64,000 bases of DNA, taken from Conchocele bisecta. Taxonomy: Eukaryota > Mollusca > Bivalvia > Lucinida > Thyasiridae. Position 1 is the stretch's first letter. Each line of letters begins with the position of its first letter. The position numbers and the translations under genes were made by a program. The stretch is from positions 117,402,067-117,466,066 of the forward strand of contig CM055265.1 in the NCBI GenBank assembly GCA_029237695.1, given 5' to 3'. Shown here piece by piece: positions 22,531 to 35,100 of the stretch. A model generated the notes under the pieces. That model ran no database searches, had not been told where the DNA came from, and was given only the letters and a program-made list of their open reading frames with translations.

Positions 22531-23069
22531 AACTTAACGTTAACTAAACTAAACTTAACTTTAAAGGCCGTGGCTGAAAATACTCAATAAATATCTTGGG
22601 GTAAACCGTTTAAATGGTAGTTAATTCGTGTGAATGGACCTCAACAGACTGGACATGCCAACTGTAATGGCTATCTGAAAAGCCATTCTTCTGATAGCCA
22701 GCACATGGACGTTTACTATTACACCAGAGTATTATACCATCAAATATTTAACAATGGAAAATGGCTTGAATATATTCCATACCAATGAAATGAACATATC
22801 AATGTAGTCAAATGCCCTAAAGCATAGGCATGTGGTGGGGTGGGGCTATTGTTGTTCGTTTCTGTTTCTGTCTGTGTTCGCATGCTGCCAGTATAGACCA
22901 ATCTCAGTATATCTGCATACTCTAGGAGAGAGGTGGCAGGGTTTTTGTGCTTGCCATTTCTGGCTATCTGACATAATGTTGTTTCAAGTGGTTCAGTATT
23001 ATCATAATACATGCAGGAATAAAAGTCGAAAGCCATGTATCTGCATTTCTTTAACCCTTCAAATACAGG

Positions 23070-23315
23070 AAACGAAAATTGTCGTCTGCTGCTGTTCTAT
23101 ATATTTTCTTCTTTATCAGTAAAGTCATGGTTTGTCAGCACTTGATAATCATTATACCTCCGCAACAAGCTGTGTATGTGGGGGGACTGGATTCAGGTTG
23201 TCTGGCTGTCCTTCATAGAACATTGTTCACGCATGCATTCCTCTAAGGGTCTACAAATCCACGACCGTCCAACTCCTGCTGATCCTAAGGTCAATGTCAC
23301 ATACTTAGTCTCTTC
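23070..23315 (-). repeat. Right arm of the inverted repeat
   Basis: Reverse-complement counterpart of 21,950-22,300: AATCATTATACCTCCGC, CACGCATGCATTCCTCTAAG, CAAATCCACGACCGTCCAAC, AAGGTCAATGTCACATA. The (GGAC)n stretch is not present in this arm. Confidence 0.8.
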
Positions 23316-23473
23316 ACAAAACTTATCATCGGTGAAAGATGTTATAACCTTTATTATTAACCGATCTATGTAATATTGAAACGACACAGCTGTGTATTGC
23401 GTATTCCTCGCTTCGCATGTATCACTCATTTTGGACAACACAACATGTCCGTCATTTTGTGCACAGAACTTAC

Positions 23474-23960
23474 CACGATCTCCGATGCATGCTTGGATGT
23501 TCACAATTGTCAATAGTTTATTATCGGCGTCTTCATACACCAGGACACTTGTTTAGTTAGTTACAATTCACAATAGTTTGTTGACATTTGCTGTGTGTGC
23601 TGAACACGGCTGCCATTTTGTGCTGCGTAAACCTGTTTAAGCTCGGTAATTTCCGCCAAACCTCTCCGACCAATCAACGATGCGGGACAACTTTCACGTT
23701 TCGTTAAAATGGGAAAGTCCGGGAATCCGATTACACATTCCACCCAATCCACTGTGCGGAATCTGGGACAACTTTCACATGTTGTCCGCGGATTCCAAAT
23801 ATGGTCCTCATTCTCCGAATTTTGTCCTCGGAGTCTTTACGAGCCAATCAAAGGGCTGGATCTGCGGAAAACGTCCGGTTATCAATAGGAGTGAAATATG
23901 TCAGTTGTGAACTTTGTCCCGAGAGACGCAACTCGCGTCTCTGAACTACCAAGGCCCAAA
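23474..23960 (-). promoter_or_regulatory. Promoter-like block with CCAAT boxes and a strong splice donor
   Basis: Compared with its surroundings this block is CpG- and GC-rich. CCAATCA motifs occur at 23,671 and 23,844. CACAAAATGGCAGCC (minus strand, near 23,620) has a good initiator context but stops after 19 codons. A consensus donor GTG|GTAAGT lies at 23,474/23,473, downstream of an open segment (LVYEDADNKLLTIVNIQAC). An 8-bp hairpin AGAGACGC/GCGTCTCT is at 23,922-23,942. I infer a possible first exon of a minus-strand gene. Evidence is only compositional. Confidence 0.3.
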
Positions 23961-24114
23961 TATCCTCCCCCTTAACCATTACTCACCGACGATGTTGCCA
24001 ATGGTCCATTAGTCGTTAGATGTGATGATTTGAACGTGATTATGACATTATTGAGTATTAATATTGGTTGGAACCATGATAATGCCAATATCACATTACC
24101 CCACCCACTTTTTA

Positions 24115-25115
24115 TACGACCGTTTTAAAAAACGGTACGTATTATGTTTTACCGCACGGCGGGCGGGCGGCTGAAGAAAAAGCGCATAGTTCGTGTACAC
24201 AACTCCTCCGAAACCGTTCATTCGATCGATCTGAAACTATACACACGTCTTCTACACATATTAAAGATGTGCACTTTTGTGTTTTTATGGCGAAATTTTT
24301 TTTTTTAACAAAAATATCGCCTTTTTAACTTAGCCATTTTTTCATCATTTTTCTATACATTTCTATATACGGTACAGAGTTTGTGTAAACAACTCCTCCG
24401 AAACCTTTCAGTCGATCGATTTGAAACTATGCACACGTCTTCTACACATATTGAAGATGTGCACCTTGCTGTTTTTATGGCGAAAAAATATTTTTTAACA
24501 AAAATATCATTTTTTTAACTTAGCCATTTTGTCTACATTTTTCTATACAATTCTATATACGGTACATAGTTTGTGTACACAACTCCTCTGAAACCGTTCA
24601 GTCGATCGTTCTGAAATTATACACACGTCTTCTACACATATTGAAGATGTGCACCTTGGTGTTTTTATGTCGAAAAAATATTTTTCAACAAAAATATCAC
24701 CTTTTTAACTTAGCCATTCTTTCTACATTTTTCAATACAATTCTATATACCGAACAGAGTTTGTGTACACAACTCCTCCGAAACCGTTCAGTCGATCGTT
24801 CTGAAACTATACACACGTCTTCTACACATATTGAAGATGCGCACCTTGGTGTTTTTATGCCGAAAAATATTTTTTTAACAAAAATATCGCCTTTGTAACT
24901 TAGCCATTTTTTCTTAATTTTTCTATACATTTCTATATACGGTACAGAGATTGTGTACACAACTCCTCCGAAACTGTTCAGTCGATCGTTCTGAAACTAT
25001 ACACAATTCTTCTACACATATTGAAGATGTGCACCTTGGTGTTTTTATGCCGAACAAATATTTTTTAACAAAAATATCACCTTTTTAACTTAGCCATTTT
25101 TTCTACATTATTGTG
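24115..25115. repeat. Tandem array, five units of about 190 bp, with a hairpin head
   Basis: The head contains ACCGTTTTAAAAAACGGT (hairpin) and CGGCGGGCGGGCGG. Units are phased by ACAACTCCTCCGAAACC at about 24,200, 24,390, 24,580, 24,770 and 24,960, followed by ACACACGTCTTCTACACATA, GATGTGCACCTTG and TTAACTTAGCCATT. A diverged single copy is at 36,900-37,180. Confidence 0.9.
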
Positions 25116-25449
25116 TCCAATTCCCTATCATTTCTACTTTACACTCTACTTTTCTATCTCTGCCTAAATTAGTATACATGTTTAGCACAACGAGATGAAT
25201 AAATAATGCTATCGACTTTCAAATTCTCATTAATGTTTCTTGCCTTGGTGACAGCTTCACATTTCTGCATCTTCGCTGTCTGGCCCATATTCGACGGGTG
25301 TATTTTGTGACTTGCGGCACTCTTGTTCCCCATTGCCATACGATTCCCGACTCAAGTTTCGTGACCCCCTGCTGTGTGACTCTCCTCCCACTCCTGTTAG
25401 GTGAACCCCACTCCATTGTCATGCGTACTAGCTGTTCAGCTAGTGTCGT

Positions 25450-25965
25450 GCTTTCCACCACAGCTTCGTGACCTCCGGCTGTGTGACTCCCCCACCCAGC
25501 TTATTTCCCAACCCCAGCTTCGTGATTCCCGCTGTGCGACTACCCAACCCAACATTAGTCCCAACCCCAGCTTCGTGATTGCCGCTAAGTGATTCTCCCC
25601 CACCCAGTATTATTCTTCCCACCCAAGCTGTGTGATCCCCGCTGTGTGACTCCCCCACCCAGCATTATTTCCCACCCCCAGCTTCGTGATCCCCGCTGTG
25701 TGACTTCCCCACCCAGCATTATTTCCCACCCCCAGCATGTGATCCCCGCTGTGTGATTCCCCCACCCAGCATTATTTTCCCACATCCAGCTTCGTGATCC
25801 CCTCTGTGTGACTCCCCCACCCAGCATTATTTCCCACCCCAGCTTCGTGATTCCCGCTGTGTGACTCCCCCACCCAGCATTATTCCCACCCAAGCTTCGT
25901 GATCCCCTCTGTGTGACTCCCCCACCCAACATTATTCCCCACCCCAGCCCCGCGATTCCCGGCTA
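25450..25965. repeat. C-rich minisatellite, about nine units of 54-56 bp
   Basis: The unit reads CCCCCACCCAGCATTATTTC, CCACCCCCAGCTTCGTGAT, CCCCGCTGTGTGACT. A GC-rich island in AT-rich DNA, it gives proline- or glycine-rich frames that I regard as incidental. Confidence 0.9.
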
Positions 25966-26571
25966 GGTCTGAGCGTGTACGCTTTAGAAAAGAGTTGCTC
26001 GTGTTCAGTCGTTCCCATAGTCGCCTATGTTAGTTAGTCTCGACTCGCATACATGTACTACGAATACTAACTGTTGATTTATAGTCCTGTGTATCATCCC
26101 GGTACCATTATATGTTACCATGAATTGTCACCCTCATACAGTTGTAGGTGTTGCATAATATTGTGTTTTATGTCTTAGCAAAATATCAGGTATTAATACT
26201 GAATTCGCTATTGTCGTTCTTTCATTGCCAAATAGCTAGTTATTCCCATTTTCATATCCCGATTCACGAGGGCCCGCTACCAACCCCCTGCGTGAACAGG
26301 AAACTATGATTTACCCCGTATGCTTGAAGGCAGACGCAACGAAGGGTCGTTACAATATGATGAATGTTTCAATCGTGTGGCTTATTTTTATCAACAGTAT
26401 TGTGCATGTGTGCTATATTGTGAGTTATATCATTTCATCTTCATCACATGTATTCACTGTGAAGAAATTAAATACATGTAGCCACGCATCGCTTTCATAA
26501 TGCAAATAGTATTGACGCGTGTCACATACTAAGCATGTACATGTAGTGTACCATAATCTTTACGTCTATAT
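25966..26571. other. Unassigned DNA
   Basis: No element ends or coding signal recognised. Several ATACATGTA-type palindromes occur. Confidence 0.4.
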
Positions 26572-26880
26572 ATGTATGCTCTTTCAGTTTTGAGTTTGCT
26601 TGTCTGCTACCACACGCTTACGTGTGAAATAAGAGATAAGAAGTTATTCAACCGATATGAGACCTTAGACCCGGTGACAGGCAACTGGTACACAAACAAA
26701 CGGCTTGGCCACAATCAGGGCTCAGTAGAACCTTTCACTTTTAGACAAAAATCAACTTCTTTTTCCAGTTCCAAAGTCATTACCAAACTAAAATATTATA
26801 TATCATGCTTATTTACCAGAAATATCAGTTACATAGCTATCACAGTTTTATCGCAATACGGGCTGGAAGTTGGTTGGTAA
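26572..26880 (+). CDS. Small ORF with signal-peptide-like start, uncertain
   Basis: A 102-residue frame from ATG to TAA. The start MYALSVLSLLVCYHTLTC looks like a secretion signal, then comes a polar region including DPVTGNWYTNKRLGHNQGS, then a more hydrophobic end. No known family. CTCTTTCAG just after the ATG could instead be a splice acceptor. A related segment (RPGRNQGS in the same phase) occurs in inverted orientation at 29,135-29,165, suggesting a decayed transposon-encoded or duplicated exon rather than a free-standing gene. Confidence 0.25.
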   Translation: MYALSVLSLLVCYHTLTCEIRDKKLFNRYETLDPVTGNWYTNKRLGHNQGSVEPFTFRQKSTSFSSSKVITKLKYYISCLFTRNISYIAITVLSQYGLEVGW

Positions 26881-29480
26881 AGGTCGTCACAGACTCTACA
26901 CAGTTGGTGAAATGTATTTTTTAATTAATAATTGCTTTTTCAAAAACATGATTTATGTGGCAAATGTGCTATTTACAATTAAGTATATGCTAATGTGATT
27001 GTATCTCAATAAATGTTTTACAAAATTTCCATCAAAAATAGTTATTCCTCGACAATTGAAATTTGCATCATTTTCAAAAAAAAAGAATTACTGTTCTCTC
27101 TGTTCTTTGAAATCAATAACCCCTATCTGAAGAAAGACATTAATAAATGGATAGTTTCGTGGTAATCTTGTAATACAGTACTCTGATATAGTATCGTATT
27201 GTGCAGGTGTAGTCACGTAGTTTAATAGTTATTGAGTATCGAATACGTGTATGAAAAAGTGTCACAGACTCTACAAACGGGACAATACATTAATTATGCT
27301 GTAAATAACAGAAACATCCTAGCTACTGTGCGCTTTTTCCATGCTAGCGATGTATAATAGTGTGTGTGTAGCTATAGATAGTGATAAACAGTAACATTAC
27401 AATTTACAAAACTGCTGGATACGCAAAATAACTTAAAAAATATGGTTATTTTTTTCATAAAAGCGCTTGAAATCACATGTATCCATGATCAGTGTATATA
27501 AAAAGATAGTGAAATGCGTCCCAACACACATACCTACTGGTTCAAACATGAACACATTTATTCATATAGACAAATAAGTTGCCGTGCTCACAATTAAACT
27601 CATTTAATCCAATGTCACAGACTATACCAAAAATAGAGTAAAAAACCATAAGGGGGGCAATGAGCAAGGAAGTATTGTTCAGTGGTTATCATGGATCCCT
27701 TGACTTTGTCATGTTATATTTAAAGTAGTAATACCATAGGCACACATGCTTTGGATATAAATAAAACAAATCATCAGTGTTTATGCGAACTAACTTTAAT
27801 GAAGAAACGAAACACGAAATTCAAAACGTCTTGACCACACTGCTATCATTTACTAATGTAGCTGTCCGTCCGGAAAAAGTAGCACTGCTCATGGTCCCGC
27901 TGCAAAATGCAGCAAAGTTTGTCTCTGCTTGGTCATAATTGTTGGCTGAAGCAAAATGCTTATAATAGAGCTTTTAGGCTCCCATGACTCGTCAGACTTG
28001 TTATATGCTTATATTTGTAATGGTTGATATTTTTGGTAGAGTCTGTGATGCCAGGCATTGAATTGAAATATATTGCCAGTAATAATTAATTCTTAGTATA
28101 TATGACTGCAATTACGCTTCAGTTCATTGTGTGCTAGTTTGACAACTATAATATATTTGAAAAGTGTTTGCGTATGTCAAATGCATGTATCAAAGTCAAT
28201 TTATATTACACATGAACAACTGACATGTGCATAAAAAGCTATACAATATGAGAAATTTCATTATTGTATTGAATTTTGACAGTATTATGAGTATGCAGTA
28301 TGGTATACAATCACTAGATTCAATATTATGTTACAAAATGTCTTGCCAAGTAGTTTTAACGATTTTTTTATAATTCAAGTAATTGCGTCACAGACTCTAC
28401 ACCGTCACAGACTCTACATTTTCATATATTCAGGATGATGTTTCAAGGGATTGCCGTTTATAATAATTGTTATTTCCATACTAGAGTGTGGGTTCTCGAA
28501 CATGGTACAAATATATTTGAACTATATAGTAAGCATAACAAGTTATTTGGGCGTCACAGACTCTACCTCTACATGTTTTTACTGAATAAAAAGTTAGATG
28601 TTTGAAAGAGCGGTAATAAAATTTTCGGGAATAAGATATATTATTTTACATAAATTGTCTTCAATGTGGTTAAGTAGCTGATCTTGAGTCATTTGCACCA
28701 TACTATATGTCCTTTGTCTCTTTGTCATTATATATTTATTTGTAAAGGGGGTAAATTATCTCAAATCTATAACGAACCATGCCTACAGCTAACTTCCAGC
28801 TATAATCTTATTTGTTTAGGTATTATTATAACATAAACGACAGTTGATAGGTAATTGAATCGGCTACAAAGTGGTATATACTAACAACATGAGCTTATTA
28901 AGTATGGTTTAATTAAAAACAACTGAAAAGTAACTTTTTTCAAGTGAAAGGTCATAACGCTGAAATTGGGCTAAAAATCACACTAACATTGGCAATATTT
29001 TTTTTTATAGAAGCTGCTGCATATTTTATTTTTTTGGGGTTTGCGAGATTGAATACTAAAGTGTATTTCCATTGCTAAAATACATCTCTTTGTCATATTT
29101 GGAAAGAGATAGAACACTATAACATCCAAAAATAATCTAATGAGCCCTGATTGCGGCCAGGCCGAAAGTAAGCGTTGTGGGTATGAAGAAACCCGGTCTT
29201 ATGGCGAACAAATGAGTAACCTAAAGGTTTACTCTGTATTTTCATACATTCAGCATAACCTCTCGCGTAATGTAAATCTCTATTCTAGAAAGTAGTTTGA
29301 GGAAAACAGCCGATTTTAATGAAGCTGCAACCTGACTATTATCACTTTGTCATATATAATACTAACATATAGCTTCGTATGTACGTTAGTCAGTTCAAAG
29401 TAACAAATTATTAGCTAACTATATGGCTTCAACCATTACATGTGTCTGACAGGTTAAATACGGATAACATCATGTGTACT
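26881..29480. other. AT-rich DNA carrying dispersed GTCACAGACTCTAC motifs
   Basis: Copies at 26,886, 27,261, 27,614 (one mismatch), 28,387, 28,404 and 28,553 (+), and an inverted copy lacking the first base match at 28,036. The DNA between copies is not itself repeated as far as I can see. No gene recognised. Confidence 0.6.
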
Positions 29481-30056
29481 GTCGATTTAGTGAACACCGA
29501 GTGAGCTGGTCCCAGTACTGTGATAATTTGTATAAGTCAGTTTCATACTCGGTGCGAACCAATGGCATATCACATGTGCCATTTATATAAACAATGATTT
29601 GTACCAGTTCAGTGTGTATAAAGTGCGCAACTCAGCGGTATCTTTCATGTGTGCAAGATAATAGTTTGTTCTACGTTTTAAATTAGTATGTATCCCGACG
29701 AAGATGTCTGAATGAGTACTTCAAGCCGAATGATACTCAATATCTGGTTTGATGTCTCATATTCGCGTAGATTCAAATAAGGTTCACGTGTAATGTATAT
29801 ACAATAGAGTAATTAACCATGAGAGGGCCAACGAGCAAGGACAAACATAGCAGTAGCAATACATCCATAGCATCTATGGCACGTGTACAACGATGGATAC
29901 AGAGTCTACACCATGGCCAACAAATGCACGTACTCCACAATCAGCGGTGTACGGTCCCCACCAAAAACAATAACTACAATAAATAGGAAAATAACACAAA
30001 ATATAACAAAGGCTCCACAAAAGCGTCTCAGCAGGAATGTTGTCGTACATGGTTTT

Positions 30057-30093
30057 AAAAGTATTAAGATTAGTGCTAATCTTGTTACTTTTG
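30057..30093. repeat. AAGATTAGTGCTAATCTT hairpin in a repeat fragment
   Basis: AAAAGTA..AAGATTAG-TG-CTAATCTT..TTACTTTT forms a stem. The same hairpin with flanking similarity appears on the minus strand inside the SINE-like element at 58,473-58,507. Confidence 0.6.
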
Positions 30094-30329
30094 GGAAGGC
30101 GGATACATGTGGTATGGACCTGTGGTGAGGTCGGGGTATTCTAAGTTCAGTGGTGAATATTATTTATTCCTCCTAATTTAAGTATTCAGATCTGACTTTT
30201 ACCACCACCCACACACCAGCAAACCAAGTTAAGTATCGGATATGCCATTTGGTCAGCATTACAATACGTTAACTCTTAATGGGACAAATTATGATAATTG
30301 GTGGCCATTTTTAGCCGTGTTTTTTAATC

Positions 30330-30714
30330 CCGGCTATTGGATTTTCGAAAGCCGGGTGGGCGAATGACGGCGTGCGGGCGGCGTGTACAATGTTACGTTT
30401 TGTGCTCATGTCCATTTCTTTGTTACTGTACACACCACATACAACTATCCAAAACGTGACTTTTGTTATTGTTACCTATTTTGTTCTGCATTACATTTTC
30501 AACGTTAAGTTTTCCTGTTTATGTTCATGTATATGTTACCTGGTTACTGTACAATATAGGACCACCAAACTGTTGACAGCTTCATAACCAAGTGTTGCCC
30601 ACAACATACAACTATCCAACATGCGACCATTTTTTTTGCGCGTAAATGACTTCGACATTTTCAACGTTGACTTTTTGTGTTTATGTCAATTTCTCAATTA
30701 CTGTATACAGCCTA
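30330..30714 (-). repeat. Copy of the 'ACTTAACATTGAAAA' repeat family
   Basis: It begins with a CCGGCTATTGG..CGAAAGCCGG hairpin and GGGCGGCGTGT, then two diverged units with ACACCACATACAACTATCC, CATTTTCAACGTTAAGTTTTC and CCACCAAACTGTTGACAGC. The reverse complement of these is found at 52,430-52,820, 57,790-58,130 and 59,160-59,355. Confidence 0.7.
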
Positions 30715-30930
30715 TAGTCCACAGATGATAAACTGGCCATTGTTTACAAACAAACGGTCGATATTTAAAACACAATACAGACAAGGTAAGTAAAAACACT
30801 ATTCTAATGTACGCATCATACCTATGTTCATATGTGCTTCTTAGTCCAGAGGTTAGTGCCGAAGTCTAGATCCCCATTGATAGTGGGTTCGGGCCTTCAA
30901 AAAAGCAGATATTTTATTCTCCATTTAAAT
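30715..30930 (+). repeat. tRNA-like SINE copy
   Basis: TTAGTCCAGAGGTTAGTGCC is A-box-like and GTGGGTTCGGGCC is B-box-like, about 50 nt apart. The segment from CACAGATGATAA to AGCAGATATTTTATT is shared with 21,180-21,425 (-). Confidence 0.6.
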
Positions 30931-31139
30931 AGAACATGACGAAGTTGATATCTGAGTTTCATTTAAAGTTAGATTCAGTATACAACAGGTAATTGGACAC
31001 GAGTTTTATTCAGTTCTAGTGCCGCTCGCAGCCCGCCCGCTAAAATAAGTTGTACAGCTGAGGCAAAATAATGCCAATAATTGTACCAGGTAATATAATT
31101 TAAATGACATTCGTGTATAGTAATGACACACGTAACGGG

Positions 31140-32185
31140 TGAAGCAACTGTATAACAAGTGAGCGGGGGCTCACGTATACCCCCGGCCACCGCCTGAACA
31201 CAGCAACCAACTTTAACACAAAAATTCACGCAATTTGACCTTGCATTGGACATGAAGGTGGCATACAGAATTTAAATGTGGATGATAGATGGAAAGTATA
31301 AAAAGTTTCAAGTCAATCCAACTAAAGGTTGCAGAGTTATTTGGTACTTAATAACTTCAACGCAAATACATGTATTGCAAACACTTCAACACATATTTCT
31401 AAGTAATATGACCTTGAGCTTGGGCATGAATGCCCCACAGGTGGGCTACGCAATGAAAATATAGATGATGGCTGAGAAGAAAATGATTTTTCAAGTCAAA
31501 CGCAAATTTCCACGTAATTTGACCTTGACCTAGGGCATGAAGGTTGCATTGGTGTGCTACAGAATGAAACCAGATTTGTCAGTAAGCGAGGGCTTACAGA
31601 ATACCCCCCGCTTGAACCCTGACACCAGTGAACCCAGCAATCAAGTTTTAGCAACAATGAAATTGACCTTGGATGGTGAAAGTCGATATTCAATAAGTGT
31701 CTTGCGCTCATTGATATAAATACACGTATGAAGTTTCACAATCACCGGAAACACAGAACTCAAGTTATCATGCGGAAAGAACAATTATGAATAGCAATTA
31801 ATATATTGGTAGCAACAGTGACCTTGGATGGGCAAAACCCATATTAAATATGTGTCTTGCTCTCATTGATGTAAATGCACATGTGAAGTCCCATGAAGAT
31901 CTGACACACTTAACTCAAGTTATCGTGCGGAAACGACAATTATGAATAGCAATCTATTTTTAGCAACAGTGACATTAACCTTGGACGGGCAAAACATATA
32001 TTCAATAAGTGTCATGCAGTCATCAATATCAATGCACATGTGAAGTTTCATGAATATAAGGACACACATAACTGAAGTTATCGTGCGGAAACCAAAATGT
32101 TACGAACGAACGGATGGACGGACGAACGGACGGACAATGTGAATCCAGTATACCACCCCCCCCCCCCCCCCCGGAACGAATCTGA
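31140..32185. repeat. Tandem-repeat element ending in (GGAC)n and poly-C
   Basis: AAGTGAGCGGGGGCTCAC (31,158-31,175) and its relative GTAAGCGAGGGCTTAC (31,580) lead two sub-blocks. The first has three units with GACCTTG..GGGCATGAA. The second has three units of about 170 bp phased by TGACCTTGGATGG / TTGGACGGGC and TTATCGTGCGGAAA. It ends with GGACGGACGAACGGACGGAC and a poly-C run (32,155-32,172). Confidence 0.75.
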
Positions 32186-35100
32186 CTCATGGTTGCAGAT
32201 ATATTTGTACTTAAAAACCTTAATGCACATATTAAACAAGAAATGCCCTGCGGGTCAAGCTCTTGTGGCAGTACTTTTAGTACTTTGATTCACATTCAAT
32301 GCAGTCGAAGATCAAATTTTCATACGCACATTCTCATCAGAGGCTAAGCTAGTTGCAATTTACGTGTATTGATTCCGATTTTGAAAACACGCGTTAGACT
32401 GAAAGTTATAGAAGGAAACATGTATGTGATCTGTATAACTGAGCTACCGGCTGATTAAAGAGGCATTACGGCCTTTATGGCAAGTGTAGATCATGATCAT
32501 TATGTAGTTATAATTTATAATGTTCCATTGACAGAATAGCGACAAGTGTAGATCCTGTTGCTACGCTGGTCACACACGTCATTATGTGTCTTCTCACAGC
32601 TGGTCCAGTAATTGGTGGCAGTTGCTTTAGTGGCTGGGACAAGCTGCGATATATATTATAAGATAGCCCAGCCAGTTTGTCGTATGTAAAGACATCTTTC
32701 TAGCACATTTGGCATTATATAATCTAGATTTGTATCAGTGATCACCAAACTTTGTCTTGCATTTATGTTATTATGGATGTATGGATGCTTTTCAAACATG
32801 TATTCGTCGTTTGGGGTGAAAACAAGGGCATATCTGCCGCTACAAATAGACTAGCAGCTAACGAGTGGGAATTTCTCCCAAGGGACTGGAAGTGCGACCT
32901 TCAATGGATTTCTGGTTATTGACTACATGTAGTATAGGTTACATGTATAGTCAACACTAAGCTAATCCCCTCGCTGGCAGCCTTGGCAATAACATACTTC
33001 CTCGGTGACCTTCACATTGCCTATATGCAACTGATATATACTAATAGCGAGAGTACATGTACGTGCGTACGTACGAACGGTTGTGCTTTAGTATGACCTT
33101 TCATTTCTTAAATATTTTACAAACGCGGGAATGTCTTATACTTGTTTATATAAAATCTGATCATACGATCTCTTTAGCCAATTGAGAATAGACTTGCCTA
33201 CTTCCCTGGGTGTCACAGGAGAAATAGTATCTATTCAAGTTTGAGAATGTTGCTGTTGTCATATCCGTGGAGGCGTATTCTGCTATATCACATTCACACT
33301 AGTTGACTATGTAGAACAGTAGATATCCTGGTCAGACTGCGAATGTACATGCTGATCTGGGTCTATACTGGTTGGAAACATCGCATGGTTCCTATTGTTA
33401 ACTATGTACACGTATGTGCTGCAGTAATAAATTAGGACTTGGGATATTATACATTATGTAGACTGTAGATATGACAATGTGTCTAATTACCCCAACTGCC
33501 CACCCCCAAATGAAATGTGTGGCTGGTGGAGCTCCTGATTAAATACTGGTAGAGCATTTGTGAAGTTTAGTAATGATATATACTGCTTGTATTAGAACCA
33601 TTTCAAATGTTCCAGACTGAATGGCGGGCAGTGCAGACCCTGATGGTTATATGGGGTCTCAGTGATAACAGGAACATGTAAAAGAATCATCATTGTTGTT
33701 TCATTGCTTGAAAAATAGTTTATGCCCAATATGAACTCGAGCTGGGACGGACATGCCACCATAAAACCACAGGCAGCCCAATTAATGCCTTGGGACCTCT
33801 TTGTCAGTCCCTAGTAGGTGCGTAATGATAACGTGTGTGAAACCGGTCCGTCGTCAATTGTGCATGCACATTTTCAAGCAAAACGTATAGACCTTATATT
33901 ACAGAATAAGATATCATGTACTTTGTAATAAACATATGATCCCGCTAGTCTTCTTAATTTGCACATATTCGCCAACAGTTTGTCTAATACAATATGGCTC
34001 AATATGGAGAGGAAGCGTGTATCTGTACCCGGTTAGCTCAGTAGGTCTAGTGATGGTACGGTAAATAAGATTTCCCAAGTGCGATCACCGAGTCAGGTGT
34101 GCATTTTTCTCGCCAAACGCGGGACCGTGACTGACAATTATTCCCCAAACTATCCCAAATACACATGTGTATGGAATTCAGAGATGAAATAAAAATAGTA
34201 TTCGGGGACGACTTTAGTTTGGCGGAGGATTATGTCGGGGTATTTAACTGACTTACAATGCTTTCGTCGCAAATGCTCACGGACGGAAGTACGGACGGAC
34301 GTACGGACGGACTGACGGAACCTCAATATGTTAATAAGCAATGAGCAACAAAATATGGCAATTTTACAAATAAAAACGCAAACTCGGCGAATATGGATTG
34401 ATACGCATGATACATGACACCGATCACTCCACCATTCAATAATCCCCGCTGAGGATCACGTGGTCTGATTGTACCGCATTTCTCAATAGACCGGACTGAT
34501 CGTGATTGGTACATGGTATTAATATTCGTGTAGAAGAACATTCATGCTAATTCTTCGTTCGAGCGGGAGATTATAAACCTGCTGTCAGTTCTGCAGGAAC
34601 TAATTCCTGTATCTTGTCTACGACATTGGTCACTCAAATACCAGCTGGCTCAGTGGTTTAATCCTTTCACCCAAGTAATTGGAATGTATTTGTATATGTT
34701 AAATTTGCAACCAATCCAACCGTCATTTATAAAAATGGGATGTGAAAATATAAAAAAAATACATGTAGTAGCAAAAATTGCAAATCCTGATGATACGGCT
34801 CGCTACGAGCCGGCTCATCTAGATCTGTACTGTTTGCAAACCCCACTATAGCGGGTTCAAACGGTTAATTACCTGTGACATGGGTCTATAACCCTTATTG
34901 CGCCACGGGGCAGTATATTAAATAGAGTGATATCTTCGGTAACATATTAAGACTAATGAACTGATAAATGCACGAAGCTGGGTAATATATTTAAGATTAA
35001 TTGTTTGATCCATTCACAATATCGGACAGATGTGTAGATTATGTTTATGCAAAGTCGACTTCTCGCTGACCACTACAGAATTAGCTGACAGACGCTTGTG

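Noticed and set aside
25585..25932. Glycine/tryptophan-rich 115-residue minus-strand frame
   Set aside because: Produced by the 54-56 bp C-rich minisatellite.
34020..34110. tRNA gene starting near GGTTAGCTCAGTAGG
   Set aside because: The A box is good but no B box or acceptor pairing follows at the right distance.
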